IMG/VR virus record: IMGVR_UViG_3300042345_000884
Coordinates: 1 to 64,000 of that record
Reading direction: 5' to 3' (one strand)
From: a virus
Length of the DNA: 64,000 bases
In this document: positions 1 through 7,921 of the stretch, one piece after another
How positions within the stretch are numbered: the first letter of the stretch is position 1
How the letters are laid out: each line of letters opens with the position of its first letter
Notes under the pieces: model-generated
Databases searched by the model: none
What the model was told of the DNA's origin: nothing
Seen by the model: the letters and a program-made list of their open reading frames with translations, nothing else
Made by a program: the position numbers and the translations under genes

Positions 1-357
1 ATGTCTTTTTTCGTCTCAGATTGTCCTTCTCGTCACACAGAGTGGCCTCAGCTTGACCCCGTACAACTGAGTCCAGAAAAAATAGAACAAGAAAAAAAAC
101 AGGCAGAAAAAAAGATTTTTAGAAGTATTCATTCAAAAAGAATACTTGGGAGTCTAGAAAAAATTGAAATAGTTTACGGATATACAGTTTATGAATTTTC
201 TGATGGCAGCCGATGGAACTTAGAGAATTATTATAGACATTTAGAAAGTATTCCCCTTTACGGTCCGTACTTAAGTGACTATGGAATTAACCGAAAAGAT
301 AAAGAAGGATTTAGTCCAGTTAGAACATATCAAGCAACAAATGATATGTTTCAATAA
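1..357 (+). CDS. hypothetical protein, possibly cut at the window edge
   Basis: A 118-residue reading frame whose ATG is the first base of the window, so the true start may lie upstream. It is rich in Lys and Glu near residues 25-45 and has a Tyr-rich C-terminal half. No family is recognised. It ends 10 bases before a strong hairpin and converges with the repressor gene on the other strand. Confidence 0.6.
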   Translation: MSFFVSDCPSRHTEWPQLDPVQLSPEKIEQEKKQAEKKIFRSIHSKRILGSLEKIEIVYGYTVYEFSDGSRWNLENYYRHLESIPLYGPYLSDYGINRKDKEGFSPVRTYQATNDMFQ

Positions 358-366
358 ATCTCAAAT

Positions 367-396
367 AAAGAACAGAGGGTTAACCCTCTGTTCTTT
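367..396. terminator. bidirectional hairpin terminator
   Basis: A perfect 15+15 palindrome lies between two convergent genes. An A-run on one side and a T-rich run on the other let it end transcription in both directions. Confidence 0.85.
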
Positions 397-400
397 CTTG

Positions 401-955
401 TTATGCTCCGATTAGTTTCTCCTGTAAATATTGGTAAACTTCTTTCTGTAAATCTTTTGGGGCAGAACACAGAAAAGCTTTCACATCTTCTAGATCGATC
501 TCTTTAATCATCTTCTGTAACTCATCTAGCTTTGAGTAAAGAGACTCAACTTCTTTAATTACAAGCTTTGCTTTAACTTGAGTATCAGCTTCCTGAAAAA
601 GTTCGGGAACTAAATTAGGATTTTTAACACAATCCTTTTTTTGATTGATTGGATCTTTTAGAAAATCCTGAATTGTTAGCCAGTCGCCATTAAGATAATT
701 CACAAAAGAATCTGTATCAAGACCAAATACAGCAGCTAGTAATCGCATATTCCCTAGATCAGGGCAACTAGCGATATTTTTTAGCTCCCAGTTTTGAACC
801 GCTCCCCCAGAAAATTCTGTGCCAGGTAATCCCAATCGCCGGCCTTCTTTTAGTATCCACTCAGTAAATTCGGCTTGGGTCATACCTAGCCCCATCCTTT
901 TTGCCTTAATAAGACCTCTTGCAAAAGTCTTAAGTCGATCCTTGTACAGCAACAT
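401..955 (-). CDS. XRE-family transcriptional regulator, candidate phage repressor
   Basis: A 184-residue protein with an N-terminal Cro/C1-type helix-turn-helix. The segment GMTQAEFTEWI is the first DNA-binding helix pair, and GGAVQNWELKN looks like the recognition helix. A C-terminal part of about 100 charged, helical residues could mediate oligomerisation. It is transcribed away from a control region (957-1274) that carries an inverted repeat, three 11-bp tandem repeats and a forward promoter, the usual layout of a repressor facing an early operon. A repressor role is inferred; the HTH is seen. No RecA-type cleavage domain is evident. Confidence 0.75.
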   Translation of the reverse strand: MLLYKDRLKTFARGLIKAKRMGLGMTQAEFTEWILKEGRRLGLPGTEFSGGAVQNWELKNIASCPDLGNMRLLAAVFGLDTDSFVNYLNGDWLTIQDFLKDPINQKKDCVKNPNLVPELFQEADTQVKAKLVIKEVESLYSKLDELQKMIKEIDLEDVKAFLCSAPKDLQKEVYQYLQEKLIGA

Positions 956-1190
956 TTTTGAAGATTATCAACTACTAATAAATAATTAACTGAAAGTCCC
1001 TCCCATTATTGTTTCTATCGTTTGTTTTCGGATTTATGCAAGAGGTCTATAGTGTCGGACATTTTGCTTATCCCTTTTTCTGTCAGAGCCGAACTTTTTA
1101 CTCGTTTTCGGGGTGATCCGTCGCTATTGAATCGTGGTGTAGCCATAAAAGTGTATTTTGATAAGATACCCTTATCTTACACTACCCTGC

Positions 1191-1223
1191 AAAAAACTTA
1201 CAAAAAACTTACAAAAAACTTAC
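1191..1223 (+). repeat. three exact 11-bp tandem repeats, operator-like
   Basis: The unit AAAAAACTTAC occurs three times head to tail (1191, 1202, 1213). The spacing is close to one helical turn and the array lies just upstream of a promoter. This fits a multi-site operator for the divergent XRE repressor or an A-tract bend. Confidence 0.65.
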
Positions 1224-1250
1224 GATCAATCTCAGCTTTTATGCTACAAT
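1220..1250 (+). promoter_or_regulatory. extended -10 promoter for the 1275 gene
   Basis: TGCTACAAT (1242-1250) is a good extended -10 element. The -35 box is poor (TTACGA) and overlaps the last 11-bp repeat, so a bound protein would block or activate it. The expected 5' leader to the ATG at 1275 is short, under 20 bases. Confidence 0.5.
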
Positions 1251-1274
1251 ATAGAAAATTCTGTAGATTAAACT

Positions 1275-1523
1275 ATGTCCGCTAATCAAGATGTCCCAAT
1301 AAAAGTTGTTTCAGTCCGCGTAAAACGAGAGCTATGGGCTGAAATTTGTCAAAGGGCTGAGGTTTTAGACCTAAAGACCCAAGAAGTGTTTGAGATTGCA
1401 CTAAAATCTTACCTTTTTATCCCCATTGACACCGAACTCACTGCCAGAAAAGAAAGCGAAGATGCCTTTTACAACTCTTTGTATAACCTAAAACCTAAGC
1501 GTAGCAAGGATTTGCAGATGTAG
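1275..1523 (+). CDS. small ribbon-helix-helix-like protein
   Basis: An 82-residue protein. Residues 8-50 (IKVVSVRVKRELWAEI and onward) show a short beta strand followed by two helices, as in MetJ/Arc-type DNA-binding proteins. Its position opposite the XRE gene and next to the operator-like repeats suggests a Cro-like counter-regulator. The call rests on pattern only, with no exact family match. Confidence 0.5.
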   Translation: MSANQDVPIKVVSVRVKRELWAEICQRAEVLDLKTQEVFEIALKSYLFIPIDTELTARKESEDAFYNSLYNLKPKRSKDLQM

Positions 1524-1613
1524 TGTAAGTGTAGTATTTACCGATCAAGAAAATTCTGCTAGGATAGTAGATACCTTGATTTGCTCCCTCCTACCCATCT
1601 ACCCAACAAAAAA

Positions 1614-1629
1614 CCCGCTCGGAAGCGGG
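1614..1629 (-). terminator. hairpin, terminator-like on the minus strand
   Basis: CCCGCT/AGCGGG forms a 6-bp stem with a 4-base loop. On the minus strand it is followed by a T-run; on the plus strand it is preceded by the matching A-run. It would stop antisense transcription toward the repressor or act as a weak element before the primase gene. Confidence 0.55.
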
Positions 1630-1670
1630 CCGTGTAAACAAAACACTTTTCTTTTATTTCAATAACATTT

Positions 1671-4553
1671 ATGGTAACACAATCCTCGAATCGTGTCAAG
1701 ATCAACGAAAACAATCCTTGCCCCCACTGTGGTAAGACTGATTGGTGCTATATGTACACAGCCGAGGACGGCAATCTACTCTCGGTATGCAAGCGAAACT
1801 ACGACCCCGCACCAGGATGGGAAAAATCGAGCAAAGTAGATAGTGAGGGTACACCGCTCTACTATCTTAAGAAAGAACCCAAATTTTCTGCCTATAAAGA
1901 AGAAAAAGCCCAATACTTCCTTTATCCCCCTTTTGCCAATGGGTTAAGAGTCCGTGTGTACCGGAAAGATTATTTTGATACAGAAAAGCAAAGATGGGAC
2001 AAAGAAATAAAACAACAGCACTCTACAGATAATGGTAAAAATTGGAAGTGGGGCATAGGTGATATTGAGTACAAAGATATACCTCTTTATCGTCAGAACC
2101 GCCTAGAAAAGGCTATTAAAGAAGGGACCCAGATATTTGTAGTAGAAGGCGAGACTAAGGTAGAAAGGCTTGAGTCGTTTGGGCTGGTTGCCACTTGCAA
2201 TATAGGCGGATCAAAAAAATGGCAGCCAGATCACACGAAAGCTTTAAAGGGAGCAAATCTGATTTTATGCCCTGATCGCGACAAAGGGGGAGTGGCTCAC
2301 TGCCAGAAAATTTATCAAGATTTCCCCGATGCAAAATGGCTTTATGCCTATCCAGATTCTCCTTTATGGGATCACTTGCCAGAATCTCAAGGGGTAGATA
2401 TTATCAATTGGATTGAAGAAAAGAAGGTAACTTGCGATACATTATTAGCTTCGATAGTTGATAAACCAAAAGAAATAAAAGAGAGCAAAGAAAAAGAAGT
2501 CACAGTAACAGAAACGATGACTTTTCAAGACCTAATAACAGCTATTGACGGCTGTATTGGTCAGGAAGAAATCACCCGAACTCAGTGGCAAGAAAAAGTT
2601 GATCTGTGGGCAAAAGCCACTGGTAAAAAGCCAACAGAAATACGGCATTTAATCGACATCCGTAAAACAGAAATAGCGGAAGGGGACGCTATTAAAACAG
2701 GACTAGAAGGTTTCCTGAAAGGTAAGTATTACCAGAAAAAAGAGACTGATCTTTTTGAAATATTGCCGCAACCTTTAGCTGAGGCAATTATATCCCGTGC
2801 CAAGACACTCAATCAACCCCCAATCCGATTACTGCATTCTTTATGGCCAATATTGGGAGCTATTTTAGGTAGTCGATTTGCAATTAATCTCCGAACTACC
2901 GCAAGGGATCGGGAATGCTGGAAGGAATATCCGATTTTTTATTGTGCAGACGCTGGTGGGGTAAGTAGCGGAAAAACTACTACTCAAAAAGAAATTTACA
3001 AGGTATTAAAAAGAAAAGACTTAGATGAGTTAGAAAGACTCTCTAAAAAGCAAGCTAGGCTAAAAGAATTAAAAGCAGAATGGTCTGAAATGACCCGCGA
3101 AGAGCGCAGCACAAACAAAGAAAACGGTGAGGTAAACCCTAGCCTTTACGAAAAAGAAAACTGTCAATCTCGTCGCTGGTTTTACGATGAAGGAACTTTT
3201 GATGGGGTTCTAAAAACGATGTCCACTCAACCTCGCTGGCAAGGTGGGGTATGGGTAGCGGATGAGCTAACGGGACTATTTGAAGGATTAAATCAATACC
3301 GGTCGGGCGGTAAAGGTAATGACCGGCAACGATTGTTATCATCTTGGAATGATCCAGTACAAAATACTTTTGACAGGGTAAAAGAGGAAAATCGCTATTT
3401 CCTGAATGGGCAAACTATCAATATATTAGGTGGGATACAGATACAGAAAGTACAAAAATACTTAGACCTATCTAACGACGTAGATGGATTGGTTTCTCGA
3501 TTTCTTTTTCTATTACATGAACCTCTTGATCCTCAACGCGGGCGACCACCAGAAGACCCTAACTCGATTCAAGAGTGTATTTCTAGTATTATCAATCAAA
3601 TCAGTGGGATTAGCCTAGAAGCTGATGACGATGGAATTGTCGATCCTTATAATTGTTGGTTCACGAAAACTGGTGAGGATTACGCATTTGGAATCAAGTA
3701 TCATTACGAGATGCTTATCAAGAAATATCGAGTAACTAACCCTTCATTCGCTTCTTATATAGGTAAGCAAATGAAGACTTTTTTGAGGCTTACTCTGGCA
3801 ATCCATCTATTGAATTGGATATTTGATCCAGACAACACAAATCTTTACAGTATCCCTGTACAAACAGCCGTTAAAGCGGCTAAGATGACTGATTTTTATA
3901 TTAGCCAATTCTTAACTATTCAGGGGGTTACGTCTCAGGATGAAAATCCAGTACAAGGAATCTTATCCGAGATATGGGAAATTGTTAAAACCACAGGAAA
4001 AATGACACCCCGGGAAGTTGTCGGCAAATTTGGCGGACGTAAAATTAATGGAGAAAAAGTAAATACCTCTATTGCATACACCCTACTTACTCAGTTAGAG
4101 CAAGCTGGCTATGGACGATTAGAGGTCAAGGCAAGGGGCATGGTATTACACTATCAAGAGCCAAAAGAATTAGAAGCTTTTGAGATAGAAGATGAATCCC
4201 TAGAATACCAATCAGAGATAAAAGAAGAAATTGTCCAGGTTCCCACTCCTACTCCAAAACCAGTCACCAAACCTGAGATAGTAGAAGTTGAATCAGAACC
4301 GGTAATCGATGAGTTCTCGGCTGATGGTGTACACATTGATAGCCTTCCTGATCTTGAAAAAGAAAGGGTATTAGTACGAACGGCTGCATCTGTAGAAATA
4401 GGAGAGCGCATTATCCCACCAAGAGTGGTCGGAAAAGTTATAGAAGTAACTTTTGACAATCAATGGCTTTTGAGGGTAGAAACTGTTCTAAATGGGTCTG
4501 TGATTACTTTTACAATTCCATTCTCTAACTGTTATCTAGATATAAGTACCTGA
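1671..4553 (+). CDS. phage primase-helicase (Zn finger, Toprim-like, DUF3987-like P-loop)
   Basis: A 960-residue replication protein. Cys17, Cys20, Cys26 and Cys40 form a primase-type zinc finger. A Toprim-like region follows, with FVVEGE near residue 154 and a PDRDKGG acidic motif near residue 202. A Walker A motif AGGVSSGKTTT sits near residue 429 at the start of a helicase-like region resembling DUF3987. The last 150 residues are acidic and Pro-rich. It would unwind DNA and prime lagging-strand synthesis, acting with the SF2 helicase at 10376. It is the first large gene after the control region, so it is likely early. Domain order is seen; activity is inferred. Confidence 0.85.
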   Translation: MVTQSSNRVKINENNPCPHCGKTDWCYMYTAEDGNLLSVCKRNYDPAPGWEKSSKVDSEGTPLYYLKKEPKFSAYKEEKAQYFLYPPFANGLRVRVYRKDYFDTEKQRWDKEIKQQHSTDNGKNWKWGIGDIEYKDIPLYRQNRLEKAIKEGTQIFVVEGETKVERLESFGLVATCNIGGSKKWQPDHTKALKGANLILCPDRDKGGVAHCQKIYQDFPDAKWLYAYPDSPLWDHLPESQGVDIINWIEEKKVTCDTLLASIVDKPKEIKESKEKEVTVTETMTFQDLITAIDGCIGQEEITRTQWQEKVDLWAKATGKKPTEIRHLIDIRKTEIAEGDAIKTGLEGFLKGKYYQKKETDLFEILPQPLAEAIISRAKTLNQPPIRLLHSLWPILGAILGSRFAINLRTTARDRECWKEYPIFYCADAGGVSSGKTTTQKEIYKVLKRKDLDELERLSKKQARLKELKAEWSEMTREERSTNKENGEVNPSLYEKENCQSRRWFYDEGTFDGVLKTMSTQPRWQGGVWVADELTGLFEGLNQYRSGGKGNDRQRLLSSWNDPVQNTFDRVKEENRYFLNGQTINILGGIQIQKVQKYLDLSNDVDGLVSRFLFLLHEPLDPQRGRPPEDPNSIQECISSIINQISGISLEADDDGIVDPYNCWFTKTGEDYAFGIKYHYEMLIKKYRVTNPSFASYIGKQMKTFLRLTLAIHLLNWIFDPDNTNLYSIPVQTAVKAAKMTDFYISQFLTIQGVTSQDENPVQGILSEIWEIVKTTGKMTPREVVGKFGGRKINGEKVNTSIAYTLLTQLEQAGYGRLEVKARGMVLHYQEPKELEAFEIEDESLEYQSEIKEEIVQVPTPTPKPVTKPEIVEVESEPVIDEFSADGVHIDSLPDLEKERVLVRTAASVEIGERIIPPRVVGKVIEVTFDNQWLLRVETVLNGSVITFTIPFSNCYLDIST

Positions 4554-4571
4554 TAGGGTTGACGATTTCAG

Positions 4572-4793
4572 AAGTCCCTGATAGGATTGAAGTGCTAGGG
4601 TAGCTTGGTAGCTAAAGGCTGTGAAACGGAGCCTTCAACCGAAAAGGGACTTAATGCAAAAAATAAAGGTATTTTTTGTTTCAAAACTGAAATTTGCGAA
4701 TCCACCAAACTTGGCAAAGATTGAGTAAGGGAAGGGCGTTTCGTCAGGAGTAGATTTAATTAAGTTTTGCGGGTTCAATTCCCGTCTCTAGTA
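4572..4793 (+). ncRNA. structured RNA with tRNA-like ends (unknown class)
   Basis: The 3' end is a textbook T-arm: stem 4769-4773/4781-4785 around a TTCAATT loop. It is followed by a 7-base acceptor strand (4786-4792) and ACC. The matching 5' acceptor strand GCTAGGG is at 4594-4600, pairs along all seven positions with two G-U wobbles, and is followed by a compact D-like arm (AGCT/AGCT, loop TGGT). A third stem (4615-4620/4630-4635) has a 9-base loop without a usable anticodon. About 133 bases separate it from the T-arm. An alternative 8-bp stem 4572-4579/4645-4652 encloses the 5' part. No group I intron core or tmRNA tag was found. Confidence 0.5.
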
Positions 4794-4796
4794 CCT

Positions 4797-5000
4797 ATGA
4801 TTGGAAAATACATTTCCTCTCGATACCCTGAAAAAGTTTATCGTGTTAATTCCTATGGTCGTATCTTTCCCTGTTGTAAACCATTGGGAATTATCAAAAC
4901 CGCTATAGGAATCTACTATCATTTTGAATCAATTGATCATCTCACAAAAGGAGAACAATTTTACTGTTTTAGGAAGGAAGATTTTCAAGAAATTTCTTGA
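4797..5000 (+). CDS. small hypothetical protein
   Basis: A 67-residue frame starting at the ATG directly after the tRNA-like RNA. Upstream codons overlap the RNA, so the internal ATG is preferred. It is rich in aromatic and basic residues (KYISSRYPEKVYRVNSYGR) with two adjacent Cys. No family is recognised. The RNA could be its 5' leader. Confidence 0.5.
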   Translation: MIGKYISSRYPEKVYRVNSYGRIFPCCKPLGIIKTAIGIYYHFESIDHLTKGEQFYCFRKEDFQEIS

Positions 5001-5025
5001 CAATTCTAGTAAAATAATGTAAGAT
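4997..5025 (+). promoter_or_regulatory. sigma-70-type promoter (TTGACA-17-TAAGAT)
   Basis: A consensus -35 (4997-5002), a 17-bp spacer and -10 TAAGAT (5020-5025) lie ahead of the gene at 5052. The context TTGACAATTC is shared with promoters at 17907 and 26963, so these may be co-regulated. Confidence 0.75.
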
Positions 5026-5051
5026 TTAAGTAATGAATCAAGGAGAAAATT

Positions 5052-5243
5052 ATGAAGCTTGTTGCAGCAGATATGGACACTACTACAATTAGTTATTATG
5101 CTAATTTTTACGCAGGACAATATCGGAGTTCTAAGCAAGAATCTGGAGAAAATGTACAGAAAAAACGTGACACTTTATACTCGAAAATCAAAGAGTATAA
5201 TAAAATCTTAGAACAGCGTGGGCTTGAAAAAGTAAAGGTGTAG
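5052..5243 (+). CDS. small hypothetical protein
   Basis: A 63-residue protein with a strong ribosome site (AAGGAG, 6 bases before the ATG) and a consensus promoter upstream. The C-terminal 40 residues are charged and helical. It heads a run of four very small genes leading into the paralog array. Confidence 0.6.
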   Translation: MKLVAADMDTTTISYYANFYAGQYRSSKQESGENVQKKRDTLYSKIKEYNKILEQRGLEKVKV

Positions 5244-5250
5244 GGGCAAA

Positions 5251-5415
5251 ATGATGACAAATTCAGAAAAGCGACTATGGAGTATAATCTTTCGGATAAC
5301 TATTCTGGTTTATATAGTAGTTTCAACGGCTTTATCGCTAGAATCTATAGAATCCCATAAAGACTATAAAGCTAATTTAAAGTCTATTATACGGTATTGT
5401 TTAGACAATAAGTAA
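5251..5415 (+). CDS. small single-pass membrane protein
   Basis: A 54-residue frame beginning ATGATG. A basic N-terminus (SEKRLW) is followed by about 19 hydrophobic residues (IIFRITILVYIVVSTALSL) and a charged tail, so one N-in membrane helix is expected. It lies 7 bases after the previous gene. Function unknown. Confidence 0.5.
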   Translation: MMTNSEKRLWSIIFRITILVYIVVSTALSLESIESHKDYKANLKSIIRYCLDNK

Positions 5416-5425
5416 AGGTGTAATC

Positions 5426-5584
5426 ATGGAGGAAACTAAAAAAGTGTGGAAAAACTTATCGAGTCAAGATAACATTGATAAAAACAAAGGACTTATCAGA
5501 GGGACGGAAGAACAAAAGTCTGCCAAAAGACTTAAGGCGCATTTAGATTATTGTAGGCAAAATTCAAAAAATTGGAAACAATGA
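5426..5584 (+). CDS. small basic hypothetical protein
   Basis: A 52-residue, Lys- and Gln-rich frame between its operon neighbours. Its stop overlaps the next start (ATGA at 5581-5584), a sign of translational coupling. No family is recognised. Confidence 0.45.
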   Translation: MEETKKVWKNLSSQDNIDKNKGLIRGTEEQKSAKRLKAHLDYCRQNSKNWKQ

Positions 5585-5730
5585 GATACACAATTAAAAC
5601 AATAGATGGAAAAAATAAGCCTTGCAGGATCAAGACTTCTATGCACGAAAGCCGATTAATGGCTTATCTAGAAGCTTTAGCCCGCAATGGGCATCACAGT
5701 ATCGTAGTAGAAACAGTAAGTATTTCCTAG
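5581..5730 (+). CDS. small hypothetical protein
   Basis: A 49-residue frame coupled to the upstream gene by a 4-base overlap. The sequence reads as a strand-rich start (YTIKTIDGKNKPCRIKT) followed by a helix. Function unknown. It ends at the leader repeated before the paralog genes. Confidence 0.45.
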   Translation: MRYTIKTIDGKNKPCRIKTSMHESRLMAYLEALARNGHHSIVVETVSIS

Positions 5731-5757
5731 TAGTTTCACCCAATAGGAGTAACAGTA

Positions 5758-6165
5758 ATGGACACACAACTAGTAGCGGAAAAGCTATTCAATTTCTGTA
5801 AAGAAAAATACCCAGATTTAGACTGGAATTGCGATTTTACAGATGACTACGATAAAGTCATTCGATCACCTTATCTCGATAGATATGGAAAAATTTGGCT
5901 AGACGGATCACTTGAGTGTGTAATTTTGTTAGATGGATCACTTGAGTGTGTTCGATGGCAAGACAACCGAATAGGAAGCTTTAAAATTTGGATAAATCCT
6001 CCGATTGAGGATATAAGTTCTCGGTATGAAGACACCATAGTTTTTGAGAATCTTGCGTATTATAGATATAAGCTATGGAACGCAGAAAATTGGGAGTTAG
6101 TCAAACAATATCGAAAAATAATGTTAGATATTTTTAACTTCATCCTTGATGAAATTCAAGAATAA
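5758..6165 (+). CDS. tandem paralog family, copy 1
   Basis: A 135-residue protein of an unknown family repeated between here and 9.8 kb. Shared features are an N-terminal helix (MDTQ..AEKLFNFCKEKYPDLDWN), a central beta-rich section and a C-terminal helix ending FNFILDEIQE. This copy has an internal repeat of LDGSLECV (residues about 48-55 and 58-65). The leader CACCCAATAGGAGTAACAGT is also found before copies 2 and, slightly changed, 4. No enzymatic motif is seen. Confidence 0.7.
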   Translation: MDTQLVAEKLFNFCKEKYPDLDWNCDFTDDYDKVIRSPYLDRYGKIWLDGSLECVILLDGSLECVRWQDNRIGSFKIWINPPIEDISSRYEDTIVFENLAYYRYKLWNAENWELVKQYRKIMLDIFNFILDEIQE

Positions 6166-6172
6166 AAACAAT

Positions 6173-6195
6173 ACTAGACAGAATATCTGTCTAGT
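6173..6195. terminator. 10-bp hairpin between paralogs, copy A
   Basis: ACTAGACAGA/TCTGTCTAGT with a 3-base loop. The same hairpin recurs exactly at 7081-7103, each time between a paralog stop and the next conserved leader. It is not followed by a long T-run, so processing or attenuation is as likely as termination. Confidence 0.6.
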
Positions 6196-6221
6196 AGTTT
6201 CACCCAATAGGAGTAACAGTA

Positions 6222-6617
6222 ATGGACACACAACAAGTAACAGAGAAATTATTTAATTTCTGTAAAGAAAAATACCCAGATTTAGACTGGAACTATAGTA
6301 AAGAATGTTCAAAAACAGTTTGTCCTGTTGTATTTATTTCTGGCTCATGTCCTTTATTTAAATTAGAGTTAAAGATTGTTGAAGATTGGTTAAGAATTGA
6401 ATGTATTCGAGGCTATCTTAACCTACAAGACATAAATTTTAGGGGATGTTTCTTAGTTCAACTAAATGACGATAAAGATAGTGAGCTAGAGTTTTACAGG
6501 TCTGATTTTAATGAAACAACTAAGCCGCTAGATAAAAATAAATGGAATCTGTGTAAAAAAGCCAGAAAAATAGTGAGAGAAATCTTTAATTTTATTGAAG
6601 ATGAAATCCAAGAATAG
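6222..6617 (+). CDS. tandem paralog family, copy 2
   Basis: A 131-residue member of the array. The first 24 residues are nearly those of copy 1 (MDTQQVTEKLFNFCKEKYPDLDWN), the middle is diverged, and the end is again FNFIEDEIQE. The identical leader and start context show that duplication included the ribosome site. Function unknown. Confidence 0.7.
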   Translation: MDTQQVTEKLFNFCKEKYPDLDWNYSKECSKTVCPVVFISGSCPLFKLELKIVEDWLRIECIRGYLNLQDINFRGCFLVQLNDDKDSELEFYRSDFNETTKPLDKNKWNLCKKARKIVREIFNFIEDEIQE

Positions 6618-6632
6618 ACAGGAGTAACAGTA

Positions 6633-7073
6633 ATGGACACACAACAAATAGCGGAAAAGTTATTTAATTTTTGTGAGGGAAGATACCCAGATTTAAAATG
6701 GACATGGAATTATTCTTATAGTGATATTGGTAGAGATGTTTCACTTATTTCACTCATTCTTGGCTCTTGCTCTTTATTTAAATTAGAGATAGAAATTCGC
6801 TCATATAAAAAACAAGAGCGTTATTTTTACGAAAAAGAAGCTACTTACGATTATATACTGGGGTCGCTTTTAATACCTCAATCAGAAGAAAAATCTTTAC
6901 TTCCCTGGTTAGGTAGTTTTCAAGTAAGTCTAAACCATAACAAAAACAGCGAGTTAGAGTTTATGATTGCCACTCATGACGAGTGGAATGATGATAGCTG
7001 GGGTATAGTAAAAAAAGCCAGAAAAATGGTAAGAGAAGTCTTTAATTTTATTGAAGATGAAATTCAACAGTAA
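6633..7073 (+). CDS. tandem paralog family, copy 3
   Basis: A 146-residue member, 15 bases after copy 2 with the same AGGAGTAACAGT leader. Both terminal helices are conserved. The middle shares SCSLFKLE with copy 2 and adds a Lys/Glu-rich loop. The pattern of constant ends and a variable centre runs through the array. Confidence 0.7.
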   Translation: MDTQQIAEKLFNFCEGRYPDLKWTWNYSYSDIGRDVSLISLILGSCSLFKLEIEIRSYKKQERYFYEKEATYDYILGSLLIPQSEEKSLLPWLGSFQVSLNHNKNSELEFMIATHDEWNDDSWGIVKKARKMVREVFNFIEDEIQQ

Positions 7074-7080
7074 AAACATT

Positions 7081-7103
7081 ACTAGACAGAATATCTGTCT
7101 AGT
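7081..7103. terminator. 10-bp hairpin between paralogs, copy B
   Basis: An exact repeat of the hairpin at 6173-6195, again followed by the CACCCAATAGGAG leader. Its repetition indicates that the duplicated unit is gene plus hairpin plus leader. Confidence 0.6.
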
Positions 7104-7129
7104 AAATTCACCCAATAGGAGTTAAATCA

Positions 7130-7492
7130 ATGGACATAAAACAAGTAACAGAGAAAATATTTGAATTCTGTCACAGAAGTTATCCAAGTTTAAGATGGAA
7201 TCTTGACTCTGAAAATAATATAATTCAGTGTCCACTTTTTCCTGATGAATTAATAATAGAGGTTTTTCTAGATGGTCCGCTTAAGCGTGTTTCATGCGAA
7301 GCGTATTATGTGGGCTCATTTGGATTATGGATAAACCCTGACGATAAAGACAATAACTATCCTTATGAGAATCAAATAGCATTTGATTATATTAGAAAAT
7401 CAAAATCTGATTATTTTGATAACAAATACAGAGAAACTCGAAAAGTAATGCTAGACATTTTCACTTTTATTCTCGATGAAATTCAAGAGTAA
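7130..7492 (+). CDS. tandem paralog family, copy 4
   Basis: A 120-residue member. It keeps the N-terminal helix (MDIKQVTEKIFEFCHRSYPSL), shares the GSFGLWINP strand with copy 1 (GSFKIWINP) and ends FTFILDEIQE, so it is closest to copy 1. Function unknown. Confidence 0.7.
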   Translation: MDIKQVTEKIFEFCHRSYPSLRWNLDSENNIIQCPLFPDELIIEVFLDGPLKRVSCEAYYVGSFGLWINPDDKDNNYPYENQIAFDYIRKSKSDYFDNKYRETRKVMLDIFTFILDEIQE

Positions 7493-7505
7493 ATAGGAGC
7501 AACAT

Positions 7506-7916
7506 ATGGACACATGGGAAATAGATATTTATGAAAAGATAGAGGTATTAAAACAAATCGGGGTTTTTTGTGATAATGCCTATAAAATGATTGATTACTC
7601 AAAATGGACTCTTAAACTAAGGCAAATAGATGTTTTCACCGATTTAGTACTAGAAGGCTCTATCAATATTCTCTATCCAAACGAGCTAAAAGGAAAATAC
7701 AATGTTTGGGTTGAGTATCGTTCTAAATCGTCTAAAACTTTAGTAGTTAAGGTAAAAGGGGCAGTCACCGAACATGATTGGGTTGAGATAGATTCAATTA
7801 AAAAAGAGCCAAAAAGTGAAGGAGACAACGAAATCTTAAATATCTTAATTCCAGAAGCAACAAAGATCATGGAGACTATTTTAGGCTTTATTAAAACAAT
7901 TAAAGCTGAGGATTAA
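7506..7916 (+). CDS. tandem paralog family, subgroup B
   Basis: A 136-residue protein with KIEVLKQIGVFCDNAYK at the start and ILIPEATKIMETILGFIKTI at the end. The fold pattern matches copies 1-4, but the sequence is closer to the broken gene at 7922-8418, with which it shares the C-terminal motif. A GAGCAAC site precedes the ATG. Confidence 0.65.
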   Translation: MDTWEIDIYEKIEVLKQIGVFCDNAYKMIDYSKWTLKLRQIDVFTDLVLEGSINILYPNELKGKYNVWVEYRSKSSKTLVVKVKGAVTEHDWVEIDSIKKEPKSEGDNEILNILIPEATKIMETILGFIKTIKAED

Positions 7917-7921
7917 CGCTA

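Larger units (their letters stand above)
957..1274. other. divergent intergenic control region
   Basis: This 318-base stretch separates the repressor from the forward early genes. It holds a GATAAG/CTTATC inverted repeat (1160-1176), tandem repeats (1191-1223) and a promoter (-10 at 1245-1250). An 87-codon frame from 1022 overlaps all of these elements and lacks a ribosome site, so it is not called a gene. Confidence 0.6.

Noticed and set aside
401-955. Temperate lifestyle from the repressor alone
   Set aside because: XRE and BRO-type regulators occur in lytic phages too, and no integrase, excisionase or att-like site was found in this window.
1022-1285. 87-codon protein gene in the control region
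   Set aside because: It lacks a ribosome site, has odd composition and overlaps the tandem repeats, the inverted repeat and the promoter.
3139-4459. Minus-strand frames inside the primase-helicase gene
   Set aside because: They are shadows of the forward gene with no ribosome sites. The same applies to reverse frames inside the helicase, nrdA and terminase genes.
4572-4793. Group I intron in a tRNA gene
   Set aside because: The tRNA-like halves are separated by only about 130 bases and the conserved P, Q, R and S core elements are not visible, so there is no support for a self-splicing intron.
4594-4793. Canonical tmRNA (ssrA)
   Set aside because: The TLD-like ends fit loosely, but there is no GGNTTCGAC D-loop segment, and the short frames inside do not end in a hydrophobic AA-type tag.
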